Both the position numbers and the translations under genes were made by a program. A stretch of DNA of 64,000 bases from positions 1 through 64,000 of the forward strand of contig NZ_LGYO01000067.1 of assembly GCF_001263355.1 (NCBI RefSeq), read 5' to 3'. Positions 33,984 to 44,200 of the stretch are shown here, one piece after another. Within the stretch, counting starts at the first letter, position 1. Each line of letters opens with the position of its first letter. Source of the DNA: Acetobacterium bakii (GTDB lineage Bacteria > Bacillota > Clostridia > Eubacteriales > Eubacteriaceae). The notes under the pieces were generated by a model that was not told the origin of the DNA, did not search any database, and saw only the letters and a list, made by a program, of their open reading frames with translations.

Positions 33984-34527
33984 AACAAAAAAAACATCAT
34001 TTAAAACTTATGCCGCATGGGATTATGATCAGGAAGAAAAAGATCTGGACCAATTATCAAAAGCGGGGTGGCAGCTGGTGAAAGGGGGCTGTCTTCACAG
34101 CACCTACAAAAAAGATGAAGCTGCCGCCTACCGCAACCGCATCGATTACAATCCCAGTGTTTTATCAAATGATGAAGAAAAAAAGCGCTATCTTAAATTT
34201 TTCGAAGAACAGGGCTGGGAATTTGTAAATGCCACCTTTAATGGCTGGTGCTATTTCAGAAAACCGATCAGAGTCGGAACATTGGAAAGTGACTACGCCA
34301 TTTATACCGATAGCCAGTCTTTTGACGAAATGCTGAAGCGCTGGGGGAAATTAGCCAAGGGATTGAACATCACCGTAATCGTTGCGGCGATTACTTATCT
34401 CATTGTCGCTTTTGCGGAAAACGAACCGGTATATATGATCGGCACTTTGGCCTTTCTGGGAATGTTTTGGGGAATCAGCGCCGGTGTCAAAAAAATGAAT
34501 GCGAAATTAATGGAAGGACGATCATAA
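33976..34527 (+). CDS. DUF2812 membrane protein, PadR partner
   Basis: A 183-residue protein with a soluble N-terminal DUF2812 domain (KTYAAWDYDQEEKDLDQLSK, AGWQLVKGG, EQGWEFVNATFNGWCYFRK) and two C-terminal membrane helices (about 130-170). The ATG at 33976 lies within the last codons of padR (ATGAGTAA overlap), implying coupled translation. Known genomic practice pairs DUF2812 with PadR, perhaps as a membrane sensor that controls it; its action is unproven. A strong terminator follows. Confidence 0.85.
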   Translation: MSKTKKTSFKTYAAWDYDQEEKDLDQLSKAGWQLVKGGCLHSTYKKDEAAAYRNRIDYNPSVLSNDEEKKRYLKFFEEQGWEFVNATFNGWCYFRKPIRVGTLESDYAIYTDSQSFDEMLKRWGKLAKGLNITVIVAAITYLIVAFAENEPVYMIGTLAFLGMFWGISAGVKKMNAKLMEGRS

Positions 34528-34572
34528 GGAAGAAACCGGGTGCTTTTCAGAGGTCTGTGTTTGTCTGCTCAA

Positions 34573-34618
34573 ATCAAAAGAACCACCTGCCGTGAAGCAG
34601 GTGGTTCTTTTGATTTGC
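34573..34618. terminator. Terminator with 18-bp perfect stem
   Basis: 34573-34590 pairs perfectly with 34597-34614 (CAAAAGAACCACCTGC arm). It separates the convergent DUF2812 and histidine kinase genes. Confidence 0.85.
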
Positions 34619-34654
34619 AAATAAAGTAAATGCAGAGCATTGATTGGGACTCTT

Positions 34655-35986
34655 TTATATCGCCACATCCAGCACGAACAGATCGCCTTCAATTTTGCAG
34701 GTAATAAAGCCGCCGAGCGATTCTGCTGCGTCCCGGATGCTTCGGAGGCCGTAGCCGTGGCCGAGGTCTTTCTTGGTCGATCCCGGGACCTCGCCGTTCA
34801 TGATAATCTCGCTGTTGAAGCGATTGGTGACCCGGAACAGAAAACGGCTCTGCTTTGTTTTGACCTGCAATTTCACACAGCGCAAGTCAGGCGGCAGTTT
34901 AAGGGATGCTTCCAGGGCGTTTTCCAGCGCGTTGTTCATGGCCATGCACATTTCCACATGGTGCATGGCCATTTTGCCTGACTGGATGTCGAGTTCGAAG
35001 GGAGTAGCGTTCGTTGCAAAGAGTGTGGAATAGTTGGTCACCACGGCGTTGAGATATGGGTCATCGGAATACAGCTCTTGCTGGCGGCTTTCGGCATAAT
35101 CCCCGAGACTGGTGAGGTAATGAACCGCTTCGTCCCGGTTATCCTCCTGAAGCAGCTGGGCGACGGTGGTCAGGTGTCCATTCATATCGTGTTTCATCCG
35201 GCGCAGTTCCTCTTGATTTTGGAGCTGGGCTTCGTAATACCGCTGCTGGGCCTCCTTTTCAAAAACCAGCCGGTTCGCGGCGGCTTTCAGTTCCGAGTGC
35301 TTTAGGGTGGAAATTATGACGTAGAGGTACAAACCGAGGACGGCGATGGAAAAGAGGCAGACGGCGATCATCGCCCAGATGATGTTGCTATCGGAATAGG
35401 GGTTTAGCTCAAAGGCATAGTCCGAGCAAAAATCGATGATCAGCTTGGCGGAAGCTGCAAAGCCCGCCAGAGCGACCCAGCTGTAACGCGGCAGCGGGGT
35501 TTGAATCAGCCGGCGGCCTTTTTCACGGAGGACCAGCCAGGAGACAAGCAACATCACCGTGTACATCACCACCATTACCAGCGCCACCGATGCACCGATT
35601 TCCAGATTGCCGCCAAGTGCTGTACTCAGGGGAATGTGCAGAATAAAACCCCAGAAGGTGAACAAGCGGTTGAGAATACCCTGGGTGAACAGAAGGGCAA
35701 GCGTCGCGCCAAAATGCTCCCGGAAGGCAAGCAGGACCATCATATCGATCCAATAACCGAGGCAGGACATCAATACGCTGTAGCCGTTGGGCTGATGAAA
35801 CACTGTGGTAAACAGGACGGACAGCAGCGGCAGGGAAAAGAAGGTCAGTGCTAGCATCACCGGGTAAAGCCACCACTTCCAGCGTGGCCGCAGGAAGCAG
35901 AAATACAGCAGCATCCCGCCAATGGCAACGGTAACCGTACTGGGATTGTGGGATATCATTTCCCAGACCTGATTGAGGTAGGTCAT
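34655..35986 (-). CDS. Membrane histidine kinase of the LytTR-partner (AgrC/GHKL) type
   Basis: A 443-residue sensor kinase with six membrane helices (to about residue 230), a coiled linker (HSELKAAANRLVFEKEAQQR), the phospho-acceptor region MKHDMNGHL (His near 264) and a GHKL ATPase domain with N-box NNALENALEAS and G-box GHGYGLRSI. It lies 11 bp downstream of the LytTR response regulator in one operon and should phosphorylate it. By family comparison the signal could be a peptide, but no agrB/agrD-like genes are present. A truncated close paralogue lies at 36877-37977. Confidence 0.88.
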   Translation of the reverse strand: MTYLNQVWEMISHNPSTVTVAIGGMLLYFCFLRPRWKWWLYPVMLALTFFSLPLLSVLFTTVFHQPNGYSVLMSCLGYWIDMMVLLAFREHFGATLALLFTQGILNRLFTFWGFILHIPLSTALGGNLEIGASVALVMVVMYTVMLLVSWLVLREKGRRLIQTPLPRYSWVALAGFAASAKLIIDFCSDYAFELNPYSDSNIIWAMIAVCLFSIAVLGLYLYVIISTLKHSELKAAANRLVFEKEAQQRYYEAQLQNQEELRRMKHDMNGHLTTVAQLLQEDNRDEAVHYLTSLGDYAESRQQELYSDDPYLNAVVTNYSTLFATNATPFELDIQSGKMAMHHVEMCMAMNNALENALEASLKLPPDLRCVKLQVKTKQSRFLFRVTNRFNSEIIMNGEVPGSTKKDLGHGYGLRSIRDAAESLGGFITCKIEGDLFVLDVAI

Positions 35987-35997
35987 TTTACGCCTCC

Positions 35998-36705
35998 TTA
36001 AAAGTTGCGAAACAACAGGGCACGATATTGGTTTCGTGCCTGTCCGGAATAGCTTCGGGAAATAGGAATACGGATGTCGCCAATGGTGAATTCACCGGTT
36101 GTCATGGCGGTGACATGGTTCAAATTGACAAGATAGCTCTGATGACAGCGGATGAAGCTGTCATCAGGAAGTTGTGCGACAAAGTCGTCCAGTTTGCCAT
36201 AGGATTTCAGAATTTCACCGCTTTTCAGGCAAAAATTCACCGTGTGCTGTTTGCTCGAAAGATACAGCAGCTGGCTGCAGCGAACCGTATGCAGGTTGCC
36301 CATGAAAGTGATGTAGACAACCTGATCGGCATCCCGGTTGAGCTGTTCCCGGGCCCGGCCCAGAACCTCGTTCAGCTTGTCTGCTGTCAGTGGTTTAATC
36401 AAGTAGTTAAAGGCGTAAAGATCATAGGATTCCCGGTAAAACTCATCGCTGCTGCTGACAAAGATTAACAGCGTCTCAGCATCCGTCAATCGAATCTGTT
36501 GGGCCGCCGTCACACCGGTTATCCCGGCCATATAAATATCAAGGAAGATGATGTCAAAGTGAGCGCCGCTGTCAAAATCCCAGAGCAGCATTTCACCGCT
36601 TTCATAGGCAGTGCACGCGCAGTCGGGATGGTCTGCTTTAATCAGCGCGATCAAACGTTGTCTGTCGCTGGGGTTATCATCGCATACCGCAATTTTAAGT
36701 GTCAT
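35998..36705 (-). CDS. LytTR-family response regulator
   Basis: A 235-residue regulator. The receiver domain has CDDN at the acidic pocket, phospho-acceptor Asp56 (FLDIYM), SSSDEF and the switch lysine in IKPL. The C-terminal LytTR DNA-binding domain runs from about 135 (YITFMGNLHTVRCSQLLYLS, SFIRCHQSYLVNLNHV, RIPISRSYSGQ). LytTR proteins bind pairs of 9-bp direct repeats 12 bp apart. Exactly that geometry occurs four times in this window (384-413, 36771-36800, 38078-38107, 47621-47650), three of them in front of surface-protein genes, which are its likely targets. GGAAGG lies 13 nt upstream of the ATG. Confidence 0.92.
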   Translation of the reverse strand: MTLKIAVCDDNPSDRQRLIALIKADHPDCACTAYESGEMLLWDFDSGAHFDIIFLDIYMAGITGVTAAQQIRLTDAETLLIFVSSSDEFYRESYDLYAFNYLIKPLTADKLNEVLGRAREQLNRDADQVVYITFMGNLHTVRCSQLLYLSSKQHTVNFCLKSGEILKSYGKLDDFVAQLPDDSFIRCHQSYLVNLNHVTAMTTGEFTIGDIRIPISRSYSGQARNQYRALLFRNF

Positions 36706-36770
36706 TGAGTCGTTACATCCTTCCCTTTTTCTCTTTAGTTTACCATAGAAATTACGGTCATGATGTAAAA

Positions 36771-36800
36771 TATGACGGCAAAACGGTTATTTATGTCGAT
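36771..36800 (+). promoter_or_regulatory. Two-box element, copy A (no -10)
   Basis: TATGACGGC (36771-36779) and TATGTCGAT (36792-36800), 21 bp apart, in the same sequence context as copies B and C. The position where the other copies have their -10 reads AAAGCC here, so it is probably a dead promoter or only an operator for the divergent regulator gene. Confidence 0.55.
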
Positions 36801-36826
36801 AAAGCCGGATACCCATTGAAAAGACT

Positions 36827-36864
36827 AAAGCCATCGGAAACCTTATGGTTGCTGATGGCTTTTT
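36827..36864. terminator. Terminator-like hairpin
   Basis: AAAGCCATC (36827-36835) pairs with GATGGCTTT (36854-36862), extended by AACC/GGTT inside, and followed by T residues on the plus strand. Confidence 0.55.
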
Positions 36865-36876
36865 AGCGGCTTTTTT

Positions 36877-37977
36877 TTATACTAATCTTGTGGCTAAACA
36901 GCCAGGGCTTTTCTCAGGGCATTGTTCAGCAACAGGCTCATTTCGATCGGGTGCAGCGCCATACTTACCCGCTTGGATATCATGCTCAAAGGTGGTATCG
37001 TTCTCAGCAAAGGGTGCGGCATAGTTGGTCAACACCGCATTAAGATAAGGGTCATCGGAAGATAGCTTTTGCTGACGGCTCTCGGCGTAATCCCCGAGAC
37101 TGGCGAGGTAGAGCACCGCCTCGTCGAGGTTATCCTCCTGAAGCAGCTGGGCGACGGTGGACAGGTGTCCATTCATATCGTGCTTCATCCGGAACAGCGC
37201 CTCCTGATTATGAAGCTGGGCTTCGTAATACCGCTGCTGGGCCTCCTTCTCAAAGATCAGCCGGTTTGCGGCGGCCTTCAGTTCCGAATGTTTCAGGGTG
37301 GACATAATGACATAGAGGTACAAACCGAGGAATGCCAGGGAAAAGAGGCAGACGGCGATCATGGCCCAGATGATCTTGATATCGGAGGAGGGGTTTAGCC
37401 TAAAGGCAAAGTTCGAGCAGAAATCGATGATCAGCTTGGCAAAAAATGCGAAGCCGGCCACGGCGGCCCAGTTGTAACGCGGCAGCAACGTTTGAATCAG
37501 CCGACGGCCTTTTTCACGCAGCATCAGCCAGCTGACCAGTAAAATCAGGGTGTACATCACCCCAAGCGCAAGCGCCGCGGACAGATTGATTGCCAAATTA
37601 CCGCCAAGTGCTGCATTTAGGGGAATATGCAGAATATAACCGCAGAACGTGCCCAATCGGTTGAAGATGCCCTGGGTGGTAAGAAGGATAATAATCGCCC
37701 CAAAATGATCTCGGAAGGTCATCAGGACCAAAATGCTAATCCAATATCCGAGACCCACTATCACAATACTGGAAGCGTTTTGTTGATGGTACACTGCAGT
37801 AAATAAATCGGACAGCAGGGGCAGGGCCATAAAGCTTAACGCGGCCATCACCGGGTAGCACCACCACTTCCAGCGTGGGCGAAGGAAGCAGGCGTACACG
37901 AGTATCCCGCCAACTGCGACGATGACGATTCCGGGACTGTGCCATATTATTTCCCAGACTTGCATTAAATAGGTCAT
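36877..37977 (-). pseudogene. Truncated, frameshifted duplicate of the LytTR-partner histidine kinase
   Basis: Close paralogue of 34655-35986 over the six membrane helices, linker and MKHDMNGHL region. At about 36970 one extra base shifts the frame: the other frame would continue KMALHPIEMSLLLNNALRKALAV and then hit TAG, so even the corrected frame ends just after the N-box start. The G-box and most of the ATPase domain are missing. The protein could still bind a signal and dimerise, but cannot be a kinase. Sensor loops differ from the intact copy more than the linker does. It is a tandem duplication that has decayed. Confidence 0.8.
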
Positions 37978-37989
37978 GTTGAGGTCTCC

Positions 37990-38032
37990 TTAAAAGTTGC
38001 AAAACAGCAGGGCGCGATATTGGCTCCGTGCC
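37990..38032 (-). pseudogene. Last 13 codons of a second LytTR regulator
   Basis: The minus strand reads ARSQYRALLFCNF then TAA, against ARNQYRALLFRNF at the end of the intact regulator. Directly beyond it the sequence jumps to the shared upstream element (CTTTTTCTCTTTAG), so almost the entire second regulator gene was deleted. This explains why the duplicate kinase is an orphan. Confidence 0.8.
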
Positions 38033-38077
38033 TTTTTCTCTTTAGTTTACCATATAAATTACGGTAATGATGTTAAA

Positions 38078-38139
38078 TATGTCGGCAAAACGGTTATTTA
38101 TGTCGAGCACGGTTATCTGGCCTGTTTTTTTGATAAGAT
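38078..38139 (+). promoter_or_regulatory. Two-box promoter, copy B, of the giant BspA-like gene
   Basis: TATGTCGGC (38078-38086) and TATGTCGAG (38099-38107) are 21 bp apart. GGTTAT (38111-38116) as a poor -35, a 17-bp spacer, then TAAGAT (38134-38139) as -10. Start codon 135 nt downstream. The spacing matches copies C and D exactly, and the weak -35 suggests activator dependence. Confidence 0.65.
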
Positions 38140-38274
38140 TATCTCTGTGTCAAAAATTGCTTTCAAAAGTGCGGCAGATTAATCAATATCGCCTTAAAAT
38201 AGCGCCATTTTTCAAAAACGTTGCAATGAAGTGAGAAATTCAGAATAAAATGACAAAAATCAGAAGGAGATAAT

Positions 38275-41200
38275 TTGGAGATTAAAAAAATGTTTAGTAA
38301 AACAATGGGGCAGAGGATTTTGTCCCTGATGTTGGTGACGATTATGGTGGTGGGTTTGTTTCCGCCGATACCGGTGCAGGCTGCGGATAACGTTTACGGC
38401 GTATTAAAAAGTGACAGTCTTGTTTATGCAACTAATGAAGGAAATACGGAACTACCGGGCGACGAGATTGATAGGAATGAATTGACACATTTGTATGTGG
38501 ACAATGGCGTATCATCAATTGAACAAAATGCTTTTCAATATTGTCCGAAATTAACTACGGTGAGTATGCCTTCTGTAACGACAATTGGTGATTCAGCTTT
38601 TTCGAATTGTTCCAAATTAACATCTGTGTTTCAACCCAACGTTATATCTATTGGTAATAATTCATTTCAGGGTTGTGGTTCGCTAAGCAGTGTTGACTTG
38701 CCGGAGGTTTTATTTATTGGTGCCTATGGGTTTTCTGGTTGTGAGGCTTTAGCGAGTGTAAATTCACCGAAGTTAACAACCATTGGTGATTATGCGTTTG
38801 ATAACTGTAATAATTTTGCGAATCTAACATTGGGTGCGACACCGCCAACGGTTGACGCCTGTGCGTTTGGTGCAGCTCCTCGCACAAATCTTACGGTTGC
38901 TGAGAATAGTGTGTCTGACTATGAATCAGCGGATGCTTTCGGTACTCAGGGTTATTGGTACGATTGGGCATTACCTTATCATCTTACGGTAAATAATGGA
39001 ATCACCAGTGGTGATTATCGCATCGGTACTACTGTTTCCGTTACGGCGAATCCCGCGGAAGATGGAATGTCTTTTATTGACTGGACGATTGATAATAAAG
39101 GTCCTGGTTTTGAGTTAGTTGATAAAAATAAGGTAACTACGACTTTTGTTATGCCCGGTAAGGATGCCGAAGTAACCGCTTGGTATGTGGCTGATCCAGT
39201 AGCTACTTTCACGGTTACGTTTAATGAAAATAATGGTGTTGATGCTACGACGTCACAAGTAATCAGCGCCGGCACCCCTCAAAATTTGACGCCAAACGCG
39301 TTTACCCGAGTCGGTTATAGTTTTACTGGATGGAATACAGCAGTTGATGGTCAGGGGACATCTTATGCTGATGGCGTTTCTTTTACGGCAACGGCAAATA
39401 CTACGCTTTATGCCCAATGGACAGCCAGTGTGCCGGCAACACCTGGTTACGGCGTTTTAAGGGTTGATAACAAAGTTTATGCTACCAATGCTGATAATAC
39501 CAAAAAAGATGGAGGCATAATTGATAGGAATATAGTGACGCATCTTTTTGTCGCTAATGATGTAACAAACATTCGTATGTTATCGTTTTTTAGTTGTCCA
39601 ACGTTAATTGAAGTAAATATGCCACATGTAACATCAATCGGGGACCAGGCATTTTATGGGTGTACTAAGTTAACAACGATTAATGCACCTGAAGTAACGA
39701 CACTCGGTTTTTGGGCGTTTGCCGAATGCGTCAATCTTAATAACATTACTTTGGGAGCAACACCACCAAGCGTAATGCCTGACGTATTTGATAAGTGTCC
39801 ACGAACATCGCTTAATATCGCTGGTGGCAATACTTCGGATGCGATAGCTTTATATGAAACGGCTGATGCCAACGGGTCACCGGGTTTCTGGTACGGCTGG
39901 CAGTTAGTCGGTCAAACATATGCCCTGAGTTATAACGCAAATGATGGTGCCGGATCTATGTCACCACAGAGTTTTGCACCCGCAACGGCACAACCACTTA
40001 CGACAAATACGTTTATCCGAGCCGGTTTTGCTTTTAACAATTGGAATACTTCGGCTGATGGTACAGGTACATCGTATGCTGATGGTGCATCATTTACGGC
40101 AACGGCAAATACGACGTTGTATGCTCAGTGGACCGAAAATACGCCTTCGCCGGCAGCAGAACCTGGTTACGGCGTATTGCGAAGCGGTAACAAAGTTTAT
40201 ACAACTGATGTGACGAACACTAAAACTGATGGTGTTGAAATGAATATCGCCGATGTAACGCATCTGTATGTTGCCGATGGTGTTACAGCAATTGCTCCAG
40301 TATTATTTGCTAATCGTCTTAATTTGATTGAAGTAAATGCCCCCAGTGTAACCTCGATTGGTGAGAGTGCTTTTTCTGGTTGCGTTAACTTAGCAACAAT
40401 AAACTTTCCCGTTGTAACATCACTAGGTTATGAAGCCTTTCGAGATTGCGCGGGTTTAACCACAGTGTCGCTACCAAAAGTAACGACTGTAAATGCATAT
40501 GTATTTATGGATTGTAGTAATTTAACAACTGTTGATTTATCAGAGGCTCTAACCCTCGGTGAAAAAGCGTTTTCTGGTTGTAAAAAGTTAAGTACAATAA
40601 CAGTACCAAAAGTGATAACGATTGGTACAGAGGTCTTTGTTAATTGTGTGGGTTTGACTACGGTTGATTTGCCTGCGGTAATGGAAGTAGGCGACTATGC
40701 ATTTTTTAATTGCGGTGGGTTAAAATCTATCAATCTACCGGTTGCAACAACAATCGGCAAATACGCTTTTAATAAATGTAATGACCTAATAACGGTGGAT
40801 CTACCGTCGGTTACGACACTCTCTGACTATGCCTTTGGTTTTATGAATGGTTTGACATCGGTTAGATTACCGGCAATAACATCAATAGGCGTGGGTGCAT
40901 TTTATAATTGCCCTGTTTTAGCTAATCTTGCTATTGTTATTTCGCCACCAACGGTTGGCGAAGATGCATTTCAAGGTTGTCCGAAAACAAATATTTCATT
41001 TATTGGGGTCACGACCACCGCGGAAATCAAATCGGTCGTTAGTGCATATGACGTTTCATATGCGATAGCTAACCCGACTGATGAACGGGTTGGTTATTGG
41101 TATGGTTGGGCGTTACCACATACGCTTAGCGTAACTGATGGAACGGTAAATAGTCCCTCTGATACCGGATTATATCCGACCGGAACAACGATTTCGGTTA

Positions 41201-44200
41201 CAGCTAATACACCTCCCGAGGGACAACGTTTTGTAAATTGGGGGACGATGCAGGATCGTGGTATTGGTGATGACGACGTGGTGTTTGCTGATGCGAAGGC
41301 CACAACAACAACCTTTGTTATGCCGGGACGGTATACATCTGTTAGTGCCGGTTTTGAAGCGTTTACTCAATATACGGTAACATTTAATGCAAACGGCGGT
41401 TCTGGTCGTATGTTCGCTCAAATATTTAATGACGTTGAGACAAAGAATCTTACGCATAATGCGTTTACAGGTGTCGATTGTTTGTTTGCTGGTTGGAACA
41501 CACGTGCGGATGGGTCAGGAACCGCTTATGCTGATGATGCATTCTTTACGGCATCGGCTAATACTACATTATATGCTCAATGGGTTTACGACTATGGTGT
41601 TTTAAAAAATGACGGTAAGATTTATTTGAGCAACTCGGATAATACCAAAACCGATGGTCAAGTAATTAATAGAAATTCAGTGAAACATTTGTTTGTCGAT
41701 GCGGGTGTAACAATAATTGATGAAGTGGTTTTTCAGAATTGTACTAATTTAGTAACGGTTGATCTTTCAAAGGTTGCTTCATTAATAATTAAAAAGGACG
41801 CCTTTCATGGCTGTACCGGTCTGACGACTATTGATTTAAAGAATGTAACAAGCGTTGGTGAAAGTTCTTTTGAAGGTTGCGAGTTATTAACAACGGTTGA
41901 TCTGCAAAATGCGACTGAAATTGGAACGGGTTCATTTGGTAATTGTTCTGGTTTGACAACGGTCAACATTCCGAAGTTGACTTCGATACCAAAGGGTGCA
42001 TTTTATGAGTGCTCGAATTTAACAACAATTGATTTATCAAAGGTAACGACTATTAATGAGTTAGCGTTTGCTCTTTGTGCAAAATTAAAAACGGTTGATC
42101 TTTCAGCGGTAACAACCGTTGGTTTTGCAGCGTTTGGTTTATGCACAAGCTTAGAAAATGTTGAACTCCCACTCATAACAACACTTCCCGAGTCACTATT
42201 TTCCCAATGCACGGCTTTAAAAACGGTCAGTATACCAAAAGTAACCGAACTTGAAACGTGTGCGTTTGAGGAATGTACGGCTTTGACAGACTTAACCGTC
42301 GGCGCAACCCCACCAACCGTCGGGGTTGAAGTGTTCAAAGATTGTTCAAACAAAACGAATCTTAAAATAGATGGTGGAAACACCATTAAAGCAATCGGTG
42401 ATTACAACGCCGTTGATGACGGCGATGTCCGTGAGAATTATTGGTATGACTGGCAACTTAAGATTGATGTTTATGCTCTGACTGTAAATGGCGGAACCGG
42501 AGGCGGTAACTTCGCTCAAGGAACCGACGTAACGATTACAGCGGGAACAGCACCAAATGGACAACGCTTCAAATCATGGTCTCAAAATGGGGTCACACTG
42601 GCAAAAGCAACAGATGCAACAACGACGTTTGTTATGCCCGGTAATGCAGTTACGGTAACGGCTGAATATGAAGCCATACCGATAATCACCATTGATTTTA
42701 ATGCTAACGAGGGCGTCGGAACTATGCCACAACAACAGGTTAGTAATCCTTCGCAAACCATAAACACAAACGTATTTACGCGCACCGGTTACACTTTTAC
42801 CGGTTGGAATACCAGTGCTGATGGTTCGGGTACACATTATGTTGATGGCGATACCTTTACGACATCCGTAAATATCGTTTTATACGCGCAGTGGTCTTTA
42901 CTTGCTGAACCCGGTTACGGTGTTTTAAGGGATGATAATAAGGTTTATGCCACCAATCTAAATAACACTAAAACAGATGGAGAAGAAATGGGAAACACAT
43001 TGGTGACACATTTATTCGTATCATCTGATGTAACAGCAATTGATAATAGTGCATTTTATAAGTGTATCAACCTAACCACAGTTGATTTATCACAGGCAAC
43101 ATCGATCGCAATTGGACCGTCGGCGTTTGCTGAGTGTATCAATTTAACGACGATTGATTTGTCAAAAGTAACATCTATCGGTGATCACGCATTTTTTAAA
43201 TGTAGCGGTTTAACGACAATTGACTTATCAAAAGTAATAACAATTGATGCTTTTGCTTTCTGTTCATGTACGGGCTTAACCTCGGTTGATTTATCGGAGG
43301 TTACGACAATTTCGACGGGTGTCTTTAGCTTGTGCAGTAGTTTAGAAAGTGTCAATATGCCAAAAGCAACCGAGATTAAAGTTGGTGCGTTTGCTGATTG
43401 CGAATCTTTTGCAAATATTATCGTGAGCACCACACCGCCACATGTTGAGCTACCAACAGTTTTGGGTGTGGACATTGCGTTTTTTAATTGTCCTTGTACT
43501 AATCTGAGCATTGTCGGTGGTAATACATTGGCAGCAATAACGGAATACAAAAATATTAGTGGTACTTCTGACAATTCCTGGTACGGTTGGCCACTCAAAG
43601 CCAACGCTTACGATCTTCTTGTAACGGGCGGAACCGGAGGCGGTCACTTCGCTGAAGGCACTGAAGTGACGATCACCGCGGGAACCCCACCAACAACAGG
43701 ACAACGATTTAAATCATGGACTCAAAATGGGATTGTGTTGGCAACGGATGCAATAACAACATTTACTATGCCAGGAAATGCTGTTACGGTAACAGCTGAG
43801 TATGAGGTCATTCCAGTGACCAGCATCAGCTATGATGCCAACGGCGGCGCGGGTACCACGGCATCACAGCAGATCAGCGAAGGTAGTCCACAGGCTCTTA
43901 CTAAAAACGCATTCAGCCGGGCCGGCTACAGTTTTAAAGACTGGAACACCAGTGCCGCTGGCACGGGCGCCGCCTACGCAGACGGTGCAGCATTCAGCGC
44001 ATCAAACGTCACAGCAACGACAACCCTGTATGCCCAATGGACCGAAAACACCTACAAGGTATCGGCAACCGTCGTAAACGGCAACGGCGACAAGCTGTCC
44101 GGTGCGAAGATTGAGCTTAAGAAGGGCGACACCACCATCGGCGCCGCCGTCACAACCGGTGCAGACGGAAGCTTTAGTTCTGTTCAAGTGCCAAAAGGCG

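Noticed and set aside
35523-35876. Frames on both strands inside the kinase gene
   Set aside because: They lie within the well-supported kinase reading frame and have no family similarity.
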